From contig NC_134109.1 in the NCBI RefSeq assembly GCF_040939455.1, positions 76,505,001 to 76,569,000 on the forward strand: a stretch of DNA of 64,000 bases, in the 5' to 3' direction. Shown piece after piece: positions 26,235 through 37,856 of this stretch. Position numbers and translations under genes: made by a program. Source of the DNA: Microcebus murinus. Taxonomy: Eukaryota; Chordata; Mammalia; Primates; Cheirogaleidae. The notes under the pieces were generated by a model, which saw only the letters and a program-made list of their open reading frames with translations, was not told where the DNA came from and searched no databases. Position 1 is the stretch's first letter. Each line of letters starts with the position of its first letter.

Positions 26235-26300
26235 ATGAAGATCAGCTCCGTGCAAAGGGTTATGACAAAACGCCAGACTTTATTTTACAAGTTCCAGTTG
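26235..26300 (+). CDS. CDIN1: CDIN1 exon (codons 182-204; TPD motif, catalytic Asp196)
   Basis: A 66-nt exon between a GTAG acceptor and a consensus GTAAGT donor. Two leading bases complete Asp182. The reading continues [21 protein letters not shown] and the first base of Ala204. Thr194-Pro195-Asp196 (26270-26278) is the TPD signature that names the Pfam domain of this family. Asp196 corresponds to the first metal-binding acid of the PD-(D/E)XK fold, at the start of a beta strand (FILQVPV). The rest of the catalytic motif is in the next exon, 598 nt of intron away. Both motifs are intact, so the nuclease centre looks functional. Actual nuclease substrates are not evident from sequence. Confidence 0.97.
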
Positions 26301-26898
26301 GTAAGTTCTTAAGCTCTGTTGTGCATTTGTTTATAGAGAAAAGAGGTGTATTTTTTTCTATACATTTTTTGTTAATATGTTCATAGTAGCAAATGTTACC
26401 TGAGTAGATTAACTTTATAAAATTTTACCTAAATGGATGAAAATAGTTGAAGAAGATTATTTTAAAATGGTAAAAAATAATAGGTTCAAAAGAAATCTAT
26501 ACTTTACAAACTTTTACATATACTTGAGAAATGAACATATTTTCTAAACTTGCCATTTTCAACTTATTTCTCTAAATTTTGCATCTTTTAAACTTGATTC
26601 TCTTGAAAAGCCAAACTCATTCTGGTCTGTTTGACATGTCACTTGTCGAGTTATACAGGGAATCTCAGAACTAGGAAAGGGACTTTGAGGAATATGAAAA
26701 ATAAAAGGGATGTGATGGTAACATAAATGTTCCTTGTAATGAACATATGCAATGCATTGTTTTATAATTACATTTATAGATGATGGTAAGCGCTAAGCCT
26801 CTGCTCATTAATGTGAAGCATAGAGAGGCCTGTGTAGAGTTCAGAATTTTCAATCTTCCCTTTCCTTTGCCGTATATTAGTAATGCTTTGTCCCTTAG
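26301..26898 (+). other. CDIN1: CDIN1 intron (598 nt)
   Basis: It has a consensus GTAAGT donor and a 'tgctttgtcccttag' acceptor. I see no repeat, RNA gene or exon. It separates the TPD half of the active site from the ExK half. Confidence 0.93.
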
Positions 26899-27004
26899 CT
26901 GTAGAAGGGCACATAATTCACTGGATTGAAAGCAAAGCCTCATTTGGTGATGAATGTAGCCACCACGCCTACCTGCATGACCAGTTCTGGAGCTACTGGA
27001 ATAG
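26899..27004 (+). CDS. CDIN1: CDIN1 exon (codons 204-239; ExK catalytic motif, His230)
   Basis: The largest exon here, 106 nt, lies between a TTAG acceptor and a GTAAGG donor. It completes Ala204 and reads [34 protein letters not shown], then the first two bases of Arg239. Glu214 and Lys216 of I-E-S-K (26928-26936) are the ExK part of the PD-(D/E)XK active site. The His- and aromatic-rich helix after it normally packs against the core in such nucleases. His230 (CAT at 26976-26978), altered in the published H230P variant, is present. The open AG phase must be closed by the missing final exon, expected to encode about 42 residues after Arg239. That exon is not in the following 37 kb as far as I can read. 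Confidence 0.97.
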
Positions 27005-27534
27005 GTAAGGTCCCATTATTTTTCTCTTAAGATAAACGACACTCAGCTGAAATCTCATTAGAAAAAATATTTTGTTTAGCTGGTAAAAATGCTAGTAGCC
27101 TTTTTTTCTAGTGAATATAGGGTCTTGATTAATGTATTCATTTCAGATAATTTAAACTTCTCTGCTTTCATAATGTTGCTTCATTTTTTAAGACTAAAAA
27201 TCTCTGCATAAGGTCAAAGTTAGTATATACTTCATTTTCCATTGTACAATGATAATATTAGTGCCACTTATAATATGGATAATAAGATGTGATGCATATT
27301 ATAATATTGACATTGAGTTTTTATCCTTTTGATGTGAAATTTATGCTTACTGCCAGACTTCAGAATAATTTGTCCTCAGCTCTCTGAGGAAAGTAACCAA
27401 ATGATATGAAAAATGAAAATGATTTACCTTCTAACAGTAGGAAACAGTTTACCCACCGGCTGCTGTCAACATTCCTGAAGGCATAGAAATCTTCAGTGAT
27501 TAAGAAAGGTGTAAGGGGTTGGGGGGATGCTATT

Positions 27535-27690
27535 TTATTGATTACTCACCACGTGCCTGGGCCTGCAGATTATCTCAGCTAATCCTCACAAGGAAGTTAC
27601 TTTTATCCCCATTTTAGAGATAACTAAGCTGATACTCGGAGAAAATGATATGCCATACAGCTAGTTATCATAGGTCTGCATTTCTCTTTC
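27535..27690 (-). repeat. MIR SINE (reverse orientation)
   Basis: 'ccacgtgcctgggcctgca', 'ctcagctaatcctcacaag', 'ttatccccattttagagata' and 'atacagctagttatca' match the reverse MIR order. Confidence 0.8.
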
Positions 27691-28499
27691 TCCTGAACTT
27701 GTGCTATTCCCAGCACAGCCCTGTTGTCATTTACAATGCTATTGTTGAAACTTTGCCTTTTTCTATTATTGCAGTCCCAAGTTTTCACAGTATACACATT
27801 TTCTCCCTTTAGAATAGGAGGTGGGTCAAGTGGTAACCTTCCTAGATAAACTATTTTCCTTGGTCACTGACCAATAGGAAGAATACAATAATAAGATGAC
27901 ATTAGCTCCAATCATTAAGGAATGAGGCAGTAGCAACTGTGGACAATAGCCTTGTCCTGGGTTAAAAACAGCAACCAGCTAGAGAATTTGGCGTTATATT
28001 GTTACTCAGCTTTACAAAAGGCCAGCGGACGTTGCCTGTAGCAGCTGTGCTAAACTGAGCCCACTTTTTGCCATGGTAACAATGATCATGACAAAATGCT
28101 GAACGTAATGGCTTTCTTGATTTTCTTGTGTAATTGCGCGTAGCATCCGAGCTTTACTTTACAGGGATGGAGGAGGAAAGTGCAAAATGTTTTAGAAATC
28201 AATGCTGCTTCAGCGTTTCCTGTGTTTTATTCAGCCATTATTCAAATTAGTAGTAATGTGGCAAATGGAATTTTAGATTTTTAGCAATTTTATGATGAGT
28301 TTGAAATAGTAGAGAAAGCATCATTTTTGATAGTATAGGGAAAACAATGATAAGAAAATCAAATTGTGTAAGTTTAGGTTGTTAAAAGAATTTAAAATGC
28401 CTATCAACTCAATCAGTATGCATTGAAACCGTTTTCCCCCTTTTGGTACTGGTCATCTCTTTTTTGAAGAACAATTGCAAATTGAATCCCAAATGGTAG

Positions 28500-28610
28500 A
28501 ACTTACTTTAAAATTCCAAAAGTATAATCTTTATTCTAAAACTATTTATTGAGTACCTACTATGTGCACTTACCATTTAGATGTTGATTAAATAATCTAG
28601 TTACTTGAGT
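28500..28610. repeat. L2 or MIR terminal fragment
   Basis: 'aactatttattgagtaccta' followed by 'ctatgtgcact' is the shared terminal motif of reverse L2 and MIR copies. It is too short to name the family. Confidence 0.4.
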
Positions 28611-28810
28611 GATAGACCTATGGATTTTCGACACAGCTGGAGTCATAGAAATTTAATACAGTTTCCTGTGTATTTTTTATTATTTTATTGCATTCTACTT
28701 TTTCCATTCTAATGATGTTTTACTTAGACTATTACTGATTTACTTTCCCTAAACATGTCCCTCAAAGATATATCAGCTAAGTAGACATAATTCATTGATT
28801 CAATCACCCA

Positions 28811-29127
28811 TTTATTTATTTTTTTTTTAGAGACAGGATCTCACTCTGTCATCTGAGGTTGGAGTATAGTGGCGTCATCAAAGCTCACTGCAGCCCCAAA
28901 CTCCTGGGCTCAAGTGATCCTCCCACCTCAGCCTCCCAAGTAGCTAGGACTACAGGCATGTGCCACCACACCTGGCTAATTTTTTTTTTATTTTTTGTAG
29001 AGACAGGGTCTCACTGTGTTGCCCAGGCTGGTGTCTTGAACTCCTGACCTCCTGACCTCATGTGATCTCCTACTTCAGCCTCCCTAGTCACTGAGATTAC
29101 AGGTGTGAGCCACTGCACCTGGCTGGG
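28811..29127 (-). mobile_element. Dimeric Alu SINE (reverse, old AluJ-like)
   Basis: Reading the reverse complement gives a full dimer. On the + strand it begins with T-rich sequence, then 'gagacaggatctcactctgt', 'aaactcctgggctcaagtga', 'cctcagcctcccaagtag' and the middle T-rich linker near 28980. The second arm starts 'gagacagggtctcactgtgt' and ends 'gtgagccactgcacctggct'. Divergence from modern Alu is substantial. A possible 11-bp target duplication, cataattcatt, lies at 28786-28796 and 29128-29138, with about 14 unexplained bases between the left copy and the T-rich tail. Confidence 0.95.
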
Positions 29128-30519
29128 CATAATTCATTTAGGGCATGATGTGTGATAAAGGAGTTCTAGCATTGGTTTTAAAGGGACCAGATCATTTAAG
29201 GAGGAAATACTAGACACAAAAGTCACTGATGTTATCAAATATCTGCAGAGAGGCCAAGAGATGCACGTAGTTCAAAATGGAACATAGAGGCAATTACTTG
29301 ATTATAAAATTTGGATTGTAATAATTATATAAGCTTACCAGTGATGGGACATTGTGACAGAAGGAGAACTTAGCCCATTTGTGAAAATATCAGATCCTAC
29401 TATTTTCATATTTTGCCTCAATATAACTCACACAGCAGTTGCTTAAATTCTTTAAAGTTGGGTGAAATTCTCCCCTGCCTGCCTTTCAATTTGGGCTATT
29501 TTCTTTATTTGTGTGATAAGCCACTAGTTGATATAAAAACTAATGTTAGCTAATTATCATACTATTTTCAGATTAAATATTGGATTTTACATTAAGTCTG
29601 TTCAATTACTATTTGTAGAATAATGCCTTTGTATTAATATAAACCTATTTTCCCAAACAAATAACTATACAGTCCCCAATTTTGAGATTAACATTTCTGT
29701 AAGTTTTCTTTTATAGTAAATTGATATTTTTACTCAGGTTAATTAACCTTTAAAAAAATTAAATTTTGCAATGCAGTCTCCTTCCCCCAAATCAGAGATA
29801 CTGAGTAAGGAACTTTAAGCTTTCTTTCCTGCAAGCAGACTCCCATTCCATGTGTGAACCTGGATTAATAAATAACTCCTTAAAACTCTATACTTCTGTG
29901 GAGCTAAAGGAAATAACGAGTGCCTCTGAGAAGCAGCATTTGGACCATAAATACAGCCCCGTGTTGCATAGGGTTACCAGAAAACGCATTTCCTTATGGA
30001 ATCAACACCAGGAAGGCCTTCTCATTCCACTTCTCTAATCAAAAAGTGAGTCCTTTGACAATTTGACCTGTATTACTAAATATATTTTTATATTCAGATG
30101 ATGACAGATAAATAAAGAGACCAATACATACATGAGTTCTAACGTGGCCTTTCAAAGAAACAGGAGCAGACATCCTGTGCTTACCTTTGGTGGTTGGTGG
30201 TAAGGTGGGTCAATTTGAATGAAAACACTGAGTGACCTTGAATGACAAAGAAAGAGCCACAAGCTATAAAGCCCGTGAACAGTATGCAGCAAACACTGTC
30301 AAGAACATGGAAGTGGCAACTGCAAGTTCAGCCCCTCCATCTGCCGTTCTGGTCACATTCTGGCACACTATCATTAGAGGCATCTATTTAAAACCAAAGT
30401 GCACTTTGCTGATTTACCTCTCTGCTCTTCTTAAAGAAGATCTTAGCTTCCTGGCTGAAACAAATGGGGCAAAGCTTTGTTTGAATCTGGTTTTCCAATT
30501 TAGTGATCCTTGACATAAT

Positions 30520-30715
30520 GGAAGAAATATTGGGTTTGAATCCCTGCTCTGCCACTCTCTGGTCTCATGACTGGAAGCAACTTTTCCTTGCCCATTTGTT
30601 TTCTTTTCAATAAAATGGGCTTAATAATACCTTCCTTGCCCTACTATTATGAAGATCATTTATTTAATACATGTAATGCACTTTCACAGTGCCTGGCAGT
30701 GAACAAATATTAGTT
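30520..30715 (+). repeat. MIR SINE
   Basis: 'gggtttgaatccctgctctg', 'ccactctctggtctcatgac', 'caataaaatgggcttaata' and 'cacagtgcctggcagtgaac' appear in MIR order. It is nearly full length. Confidence 0.9.
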
Positions 30716-30824
30716 CCCCTCTGTCTCTTTGTCCTGAATATCACTCTCATGGAATTTGAAAGTCTTCTGATTAGACACTTTTAATTGTCTTCTTTACCAT
30801 ATAAACTACTTAGCTAATTTCAGC

Positions 30825-31075
30825 ACTCAGCTTGACTGACATCTCTTTGGGAAACCTTCCCGAATTCCAAGATTGGGTTTGATGTACCTCTTGTGTTCTG
30901 CTAATAATTTCATAGCATTTATCAAACATTATAATTACTTGTTTGCTTGTCAACATCCTCCAATTAAAAATCAGTTCCATCTTATCTACTGGTTTTGTCC
31001 ATCTCTGAATGTCCAAAAACTGGCACATAGTAGATGATAGTAGATATTTATTGAATGAATGAATATATGAATGAA
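30825..31075 (+). repeat. L2 LINE 3'-end fragment
   Basis: 'gggaaaccttcccgaattcc', 'atagcatttatcaaacatta', 'aaactggcacatagtagat' and 'tattgaatgaatgaat' follow the + strand L2 3' end. Confidence 0.75.
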
Positions 31076-33569
31076 TTTACTGATGCTTGATAGACAATAA
31101 TGTTTGAATCAACTGTTGAGGATTATGTCAGATGTATAACATTAAACCATAATATAGCCAAAACTTTTTTGTTGAGAATTCCACTCCAAGGACAGTGAGA
31201 AAAAATCTCATATTTCTGAAAAACTTTTACAGACTTTTCAAATATATAGGCTTTTCCCGATCTATTTCATGAAATATAGTGTAAATGTATTTAACATAAA
31301 GAATTTTAAAATAGAAAATAACTGAGAACAAATGGCAAATGTATTTTATAAAGTTTTTTTAGATAAATATTTGTAATCTTATATTGATTAGTTGCTTTCC
31401 CAAAACTTCACCCACTTCTCTCCTTCAAAATTTGACATGGAATGCCTTGAAAATTCTGAGCAAAGGGTGATTCCTAGTTTCTTTATTGGGTGCATGAAAC
31501 TGGGCCTGGGGCAATAGTACAAATGGAGCCCTATATACCATATGTCTAAATATTTAAAATTACATAACAGACATTAAATAAAATATATTCTATCCTACAT
31601 GAAGAACTGGAAGCTCAGATTTGCATTAAGAATTTCCAGATGTGTCAGTGCTGAGATGTGGCCTCACCACACAGCCTGCCTCGGCTCCATCCTACACCTG
31701 GAAAGGTGTCAAGCACAACCCAACCTACATATCTAAGCTCCATGCACATTCCTACAAACCACTGCCCTCAGGCCAGGGGTGCACACTCTGCTGGTCTTCC
31801 CTTTTATCAGGTGGACAAACCTGAGAGAGAGGGCCATGCAGGACCTGGGAATAGTCTCAGGATATTAGATTAGGAAGTGTGAGGTCCTTGGCACATGGAG
31901 TGTGGGCTTAGAAAGAGGCATTAAGTGAGGATGTTCCTTGGTCCCAAAGACTCCTCACCCCATGGATTGGGATACAACCAAAGAGGGGCTAGAGCAGAGA
32001 CCTCTAAAGCTTGGGTCCAGGACATGGACCCCTCTTGATTGGATCTAAAGGACAGTATCAAAGGAAGCAAGTGTGTGTGTCTTCCAAAGCCATTTCTTGC
32101 CCTGGTGTTAGGATATGAGGGGAGATGAACACCAGAGGAAATATGGTCTTGGTCACATTTATGTACCACTGAAAAGATTAAGAGCTGAGTTCTATCTGTC
32201 AGATTTTTTTGAACCTTTGGCTCCAGAAAGTCTACTCTCCTAGAAGCAATGCTAAGCTAATACCTTCTGCCACAAGGATTGATTTGACTTTCCTTCTTAC
32301 CTCTAAGTATTTTTAAAGATCAGTTATTTACTCAATGGTCTAGCAATTGCTTTCTCTGGTTTGTGATAACTTGAGAGGATAGGCTTTTAGAACAGGGCCG
32401 CCGAGCAGTTAGAGTTAAGGAAGGTATTTTTCAGAGGATGGCCAAAGTTTTTTCCTGTATTAAGATACTTTCAGGAAGCCTGCAATTAGCCAAATCACAG
32501 ATTTCCAGTTATTTCAGCCTTGTTAAAAACAAGGCTGATCACATCTGTCTCAAGTTGGAGTATGTGCCTCAGCAAATAGAAGCTCTTGCAAACCTTCAAT
32601 TACAGCAGCCTCGGAAGGCACTGCTGCGGTATACTAACAAGTAGTCATCAGCAAAAAGAGACAGATTGACTAATAATTAGCAAATGCACTAGAGAGGGCT
32701 TCTGTAAAGGTAAAATATAATAATTTGCTTTTCCATCTCTTATAGTGGAGTTGGTTGTGAGATATGGATGTTCTGTTATTCTAGACAAATACTTGACACT
32801 GTTATTAGCTGGAATAACCTCAAAATATTTGATAAAGATGAGGCAAGTGTTTTCTGTGTATGTGGTACTTTTGTAGGGATGATTTCTCATAATGGTTAAG
32901 TACCTTTTTTTTCTGCATTTGAGATGTGAATAACAAGACTTTCCTAAGCAAGGAATTCATATTTTCTGCCATAGTTTATTGTTTTTTAAAATGACTTTAA
33001 ATACAAACGCAAATAAAGAATAGAATAGAAATGTTGTTTTAGGCCTTTAGAGTGATATTTGTAATAAAGACACAGTTGTTGAGAAAATGGAATGAGTTAA
33101 AGGATTAAAGGGAAAGAAAACAGATGTATAAAGAAATGTCAATGTGTTACATTTTCTCAGGGTAGAAAAACATCTAAGTGATTACTGTCTTTAAGCACAT
33201 GCAATATTTTTATGAGGGGAGCATATTGACCATTTTTACAAAGCCAGGGTACCAAAGAATTGTTGAGAGGATTCCTCTTCTGTTGACTCACTATGATAGA
33301 GTTCATCTGAGTCATGTATGGCTCAGAAATGTTACCCCAAACCAAACCAGCAAGCAAAGGATTGAGTGGCCATCCTAGGAATGGAAACACATCATTATGA
33401 CCATCCAGAAATGGTCATGGAAGAATGAAAGAGTTTACCAATAGGACGTGAGATCTGGAGCACAGTTAGAGTCAGGAACTCAAGGATACAGAGTCTATTT
33501 CTGAGCCTCATTCTAGAATAATGGAGATCAGGTTGAAACTGATGCTAAAATGGCTTAAGGTATAGGGAT

Positions 33570-33665
33570 TGGCAGTGATTTTCAAACTTCACTGTGTTAA
33601 AATCACGTGGGGATTATTTTAAAAATATTGATGTTGGCTTTACCCTTAGAAAACTGATTTGATTG
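33570..33665 (+). repeat. MER5A-like hAT DNA transposon fragment
   Basis: 'gcagtgattttcaaacttca' followed by 'ttaaaatcacgtggggatta' resembles the 5' end of MER5-type elements. The 3' part is not clearly recognisable. A 14-bp inverted repeat lies just beyond (33689-33726). Confidence 0.55.
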
Positions 33666-33688
33666 GTATTTGGTGGCACCAATCACCT

Positions 33689-33726
33689 AACAAAAACTCC
33701 CAACAAAAACTTTGGGAGTTTTTGTT
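33689..33726. repeat. Perfect 14-bp inverted repeat
   Basis: The arm aacaaaaactccca (33689-33702) and its exact reverse complement (33713-33726) flank a 10-base spacer. Confidence 0.9.
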
Positions 33727-36071
33727 TTGTTTTATTTTGAAAACTATGATGATGCTAATTTGCATCTAACATTGAAGTCAACTTCTTCTTTACCTAGGCT
33801 TGATTGGCTAGCTAGCTAGCCCTAGCGTTCCTAGCTTGTCTGCTTCTAAACAGAGTCTTTTACAGGCAAACATTTACAGGCACTGTTGTTCATCAGTGGG
33901 GACTCAGCCTCTGCCTTTGAGGGGTGAGGCAGTAAATTGCAGAGGCAGCACCTGAATCCAGGTCTCCCTCTGAACTCCACACGTATGTTCTTTCTACTCC
34001 ACGAGGCAGCTTCATGTCGGTCATAGTGGTAAAGCTGTTGGAAAAGCGTGTTTACTCTGTGAGTTAGTGGATATGCTAAGCTAAAGTTAGGAGCCTCTCT
34101 CTAGCATATGAGTTTCAGATATTCACCTTCATGTGGTTTTAGAAAATGGGCTAGTTCTCTGTTGCTCTCTCAAGAGCTCTTTTTCTGTATTCAAAATACA
34201 TGTATGTAGGATCAATATACAAGCCCGTTATATACGCACACACCCAGAATACAATAAATCCCTAGATTGTTGGAATTGAAATCCACAAAATCAGGGAGAT
34301 TTTTTTGGATATGGTACAGACTCACTAAATCTGTATTGTCTACAGATCAACCCGATCAGAAAATAAATGGAGTATAGAACATTCGTTAAGAAATACAAGT
34401 TTTTATTTTAGAGTTCATATTTTATTGTGAATTACAGTGTGTTGCAAAGTAAGGAGTATTTGTTTTAATAAATAACAGTGTTTTTTAAAATAGCTTTATT
34501 GAGGTACAATTGACACATAATAAATTATTGATATTTAAAGAGTACAACCTAATAAGTTTTGTATAAACCCATAAAATTATCACCATGGTAGAGATGGTGA
34601 GTGTACCCACCACCCCCAAGATTCCTTCTGCTCTTTCTGTCCCTTTATAATCCATCCTCATAACCCCTGCAGCTCTCCCTGCACCCAGTCAACCACTGAT
34701 CTGCTTCCTGTGACTATTGGTTAGTTTGTGTTTTCTAGTATTTTTATAGCATTTTCTGATATTTTATATACATGAGATCAAAATCGTACAGCACGTACTT
34801 TTTTGTCTGGCTTTTTTACTCAGCATAATTATCTCAAAATTTACTTACATTGTTGAATGTATCACTAATTCATTCCTTTTTACTGCTGAGAAGTATTCAG
34901 TTGCATGGCTGTACCACTGTTTGTTTATCCATTCACCTGTTGATGGACATTCAGGTTGTTTTTAGTTCTGGCTATTACTAATACAGCTGCTATGAACTGC
35001 TATGTAAAAATATTTATCTGATTTCATTAATCTTGGGTAGATACTAGGAATGAAGTGGTTGGGACATACAGTAGGTATATTTTTATTTTTTTATGAAATG
35101 ATTAAACTATTTCCCCAAGTGCTTTTCCCATTTTTAGATTCCCACTAGAAGTGTGTGGCTTTTTACAAAAAAAAATAGTCTCAGTTGCTTCCCATCTTCC
35201 CTGTCATTTGGTGTGTGTGGTCAGTCTTTTATAACTTTAGATTTTTTAATAATTGTGTAAAAGTATCTCAATATGATTTTAATCTGCCTTTACATAATGA
35301 AAAATTATATTGAAAATCTTTTCATATACTTATTTGCTACCTATTGGTTTTCTTTGGAGCAATCTCTATTAAAATCTTTGCTTCATTTTTTAACTGAGTT
35401 GCTTTCTTTTTGAGTTTTGGTAATCCTTTTTTCCCCAACCTTCTGGATTTAAATACTTTATCAAATATGTGATTAGCAAATACAATATTTTCTCTCAGTT
35501 TGTAGCTTCTCATCTAATTTTTTTGACTTTCAGGGATCAGAAATTTTTTATTTTTGGGAAGTCTAATTTATCAATTTGTTATGCATCATGCTGTTGATGT
35601 GATTTCTAAGAAATCTGTAAAGATCTAAAGAAATCACAAAGATTTTATCCCCTAAGTTTTCTTGTAAAGAATTTATAATTTTACATTTAAGCCCAGCATC
35701 CATTTTCAGTGAATTTTTGTATATGATGTGTTGTATGGATTGAAGTTCATTTTCTTACATATAGAAATCCAATTGTTCCAAAATCAATTTTTGAGAAGAC
35801 TGTCTTTGGTAATGCCGTTTTTCAGGTTGAGAAAACTTCATTCTATTCTGAGTTTGCTCAGAGTTTTTACCATAAATGGATGTTGGAATTTGTCAAATGC
35901 TTTTTATGTATCTATTGAGGTATCATATTTTTGAAATTAGTCAGTTAATATGATGAATTATAGTGATTGATTTTTGAATGCAATACCAACCTTGCATTTC
36001 TGGATAAACTCCATATGGTCATGAAGCAATACCCTTTTTATATTTTGTTGAATTTGATTTACTAAAATTTG

Positions 36072-36278
36072 TTAAGAATTTTTACATCTGTGTTCGTGAG
36101 TAATATAGGTCGGTGGTTTATTTTTCCTCCTAATGTCTTTGTCTGGTTTTGGTATTAGAGTAATGCTGGCCTTATAGTATGAGTTGGGAAGCATTCCCTC
36201 CTCTTTAATTTTCTGGAAAAGTTTATGCAGAATTCTTATTATTTCTTTCTTAAGTTTTTGGTAGGATTTCCCAGTCAA
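36072..36278 (-). pseudogene. L1 ORF2 reverse-transcriptase fragment
   Basis: An open piece of 68 codons inside the inverted L1. It contains the LINE-1 RT-type run with LPNSYY, KASITLIPKP and DKD. It ends in unrelated residues where the frame is lost. It is a decayed fragment without function. Confidence 0.8.
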
Positions 36279-36918
36279 ACCATCTAGGCCTGTGGTATTT
36301 TTTTGTTGGAAATTTTTAACTACAAAATCAATTTCTTAATAGATGTAGGTTTATTAATAGATTTGGGTTACCTATCTTTTTTTTCTGAGTGAGCTTTGGT
36401 ACTTTGAGTCTTTCAAAGAGTTTGTTCATTTAATCTAAGTTGTGGAATGTATTGGCATAAACTTTTTCAAAATATTCCCTTGTTATCATTTTAATATTAA
36501 TATCTATAGAGAGATCACATTTATCAGTCCTGATATTACTAATTGTCTCTTCTTTTCCAGATCAATCTGCCTAGAGATTTATCAATTTTACAGGTCTTCT
36601 AAAAGAAACAATTTTTGTTTTACTGATTTTTTTAATTGATTGTCATTTTCTCTTTCATCAGTTTCCACTTTAAAGTATTTCCTTTCCTTTTGTTAGTTTT
36701 GGTTTCGTTTGCTCTTCTTTTTCTAGTTTTCTGAGGTATAAAGCTAAAATTTTGATTTGAAAGCATTTTTTTTCAATATAGGCATGTTTGGTGCTATAAA
36801 TTTACCTCTAAGCACTGCTGTGGCCACATCCTACAAATGTTTACATGTTGCATTTTCATTTTCATTTGGTTCCACATACTTTATACTGTTGATTTTTTCT
36901 TTGAACCACAGACTACAT

Positions 36919-36967
36919 ATAGCATACATTTGGATGTATGCTATTTCATTTCCAAATATTTGGAAAT
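36919..36967. repeat. Two adjacent perfect inverted repeats
   Basis: The first has 11-bp arms (36919-36929 and 36934-36944) around a TTGG loop. The second is a spacerless 20-bp palindrome at 36948-36967 centred on AAAT/ATTT. Both lie within the inverted L1. Confidence 0.85.
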
Positions 36968-37820
36968 TTTTCAGATCTCTTTCTGTTATTGTTTTCTAAT
37001 TCAATTCCATTGAGGGCAGAGAACAAATCTGAATCCTTGTCAATTTATTGAAATTTGTTTTATGGCCCAGACTATGGTTATGTCTGTAAATGTTCCATAC
37101 ACTTGAAAAGAAAGTTTATTCTGCTTTTGTTGGGTGAAATGTCCTATAAATGTCAATTAGATCACGTTGGTTGATAGTGTTAAGTTTTCTGTATCTTTAC
37201 ATATATGCACTGATCAGTACTTTGCTGAATCCTCTACAGAGACCCACTGCTGGTCTCTGGAATTCTCTCTGTGTGGCTTTCTTCTGCTGGTATTCTGTCC
37301 TGCAAACTCTTCCAGCTTTGGCCTTCCCTTCTTCCTAGCTATATTGCCTCAACTTGCAGAGACCACTGGGCTTCCACTGTGTTCACCCTTTATACAACAT
37401 AGCCCGGAAACTATCCAGGTAGCCAGTTGGATCAATCAAAGGACTTGCCTGTTTTGTTTCCTGTCACTCAGGGATCAAGTCCTTCATTGCTTGGTGTCCA
37501 ATGTTTAAAAGCCGTTGTGTTAGTCTTTCAATTTTCAGGGAAAGCTAAATCCAACCCTTGCTTCCCCATCTTGGTTCTAAGTAGGAGTCTCTCAATTTTT
37601 GTTTTTAACAAATAGTTTAACATATTGTATAAGCCAGTTTGTCTTGTTCAAATTAACCTTGTAATCTTAATTATACCATTTAATTTATAGACTTCATTGT
37701 CATCATAAACAAATTTTCTTAAGCATCAATAATAAGTAGAATAATCTATAAGAGAGTACTGTGCAAACCATTGGTTTGTTTTTTTTTTTAAATCTATTTC
37801 TCTCTTTCTCTTGCATGAGT

Positions 37821-37856
37821 GCACACACACACACACACACACACTCTCTCTCTCTT
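37821..37856 (+). repeat. (CA)n(CT)n compound microsatellite
   Basis: About twelve CA units followed by CT units. The surrounding sequence is also pyrimidine-rich. Confidence 0.95.

Larger units (their letters stand above)
34486..37610 (-). mobile_element. Ancient L1 (LINE-1), ORF2 and 3' region, reverse orientation
   Basis: The 3' UTR comes first on the + strand: 'atagctttattgaggtacaa', 'aaccactgatctgcttcctg', then 'tttgtttatccattcacctg'. The ORF2 region follows. The minus-strand frame at 36278-36072 contains the reverse-transcriptase segment with LPNSYY, then ITLIPKPDKD. Beyond it, 'gttctattctg'-type and 'acacttgaaaagaaagttta' blocks match upstream ORF2. Many stops and indels make it inactive. 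The end after about 37200 ('ggtctctggaattctctc', 'cttccccatcttggttcta') is less certain and may be a separate old LINE piece. Confidence 0.85.

Noticed and set aside
28859..29047. 62-codon frame with protein-like composition
   Set aside because: It is the well-known translation artefact of a reverse Alu.
31440..32170. Moderately GC-rich stretch considered as an LTR or processed pseudogene
   Set aside because: I could not match it to any family, and it has no poly-A, terminal repeats or target duplication that I can see.
37167..37508. 113-codon + strand open frame
   Set aside because: It is antisense to the inverted old LINE sequence and carries no recognisable domain.
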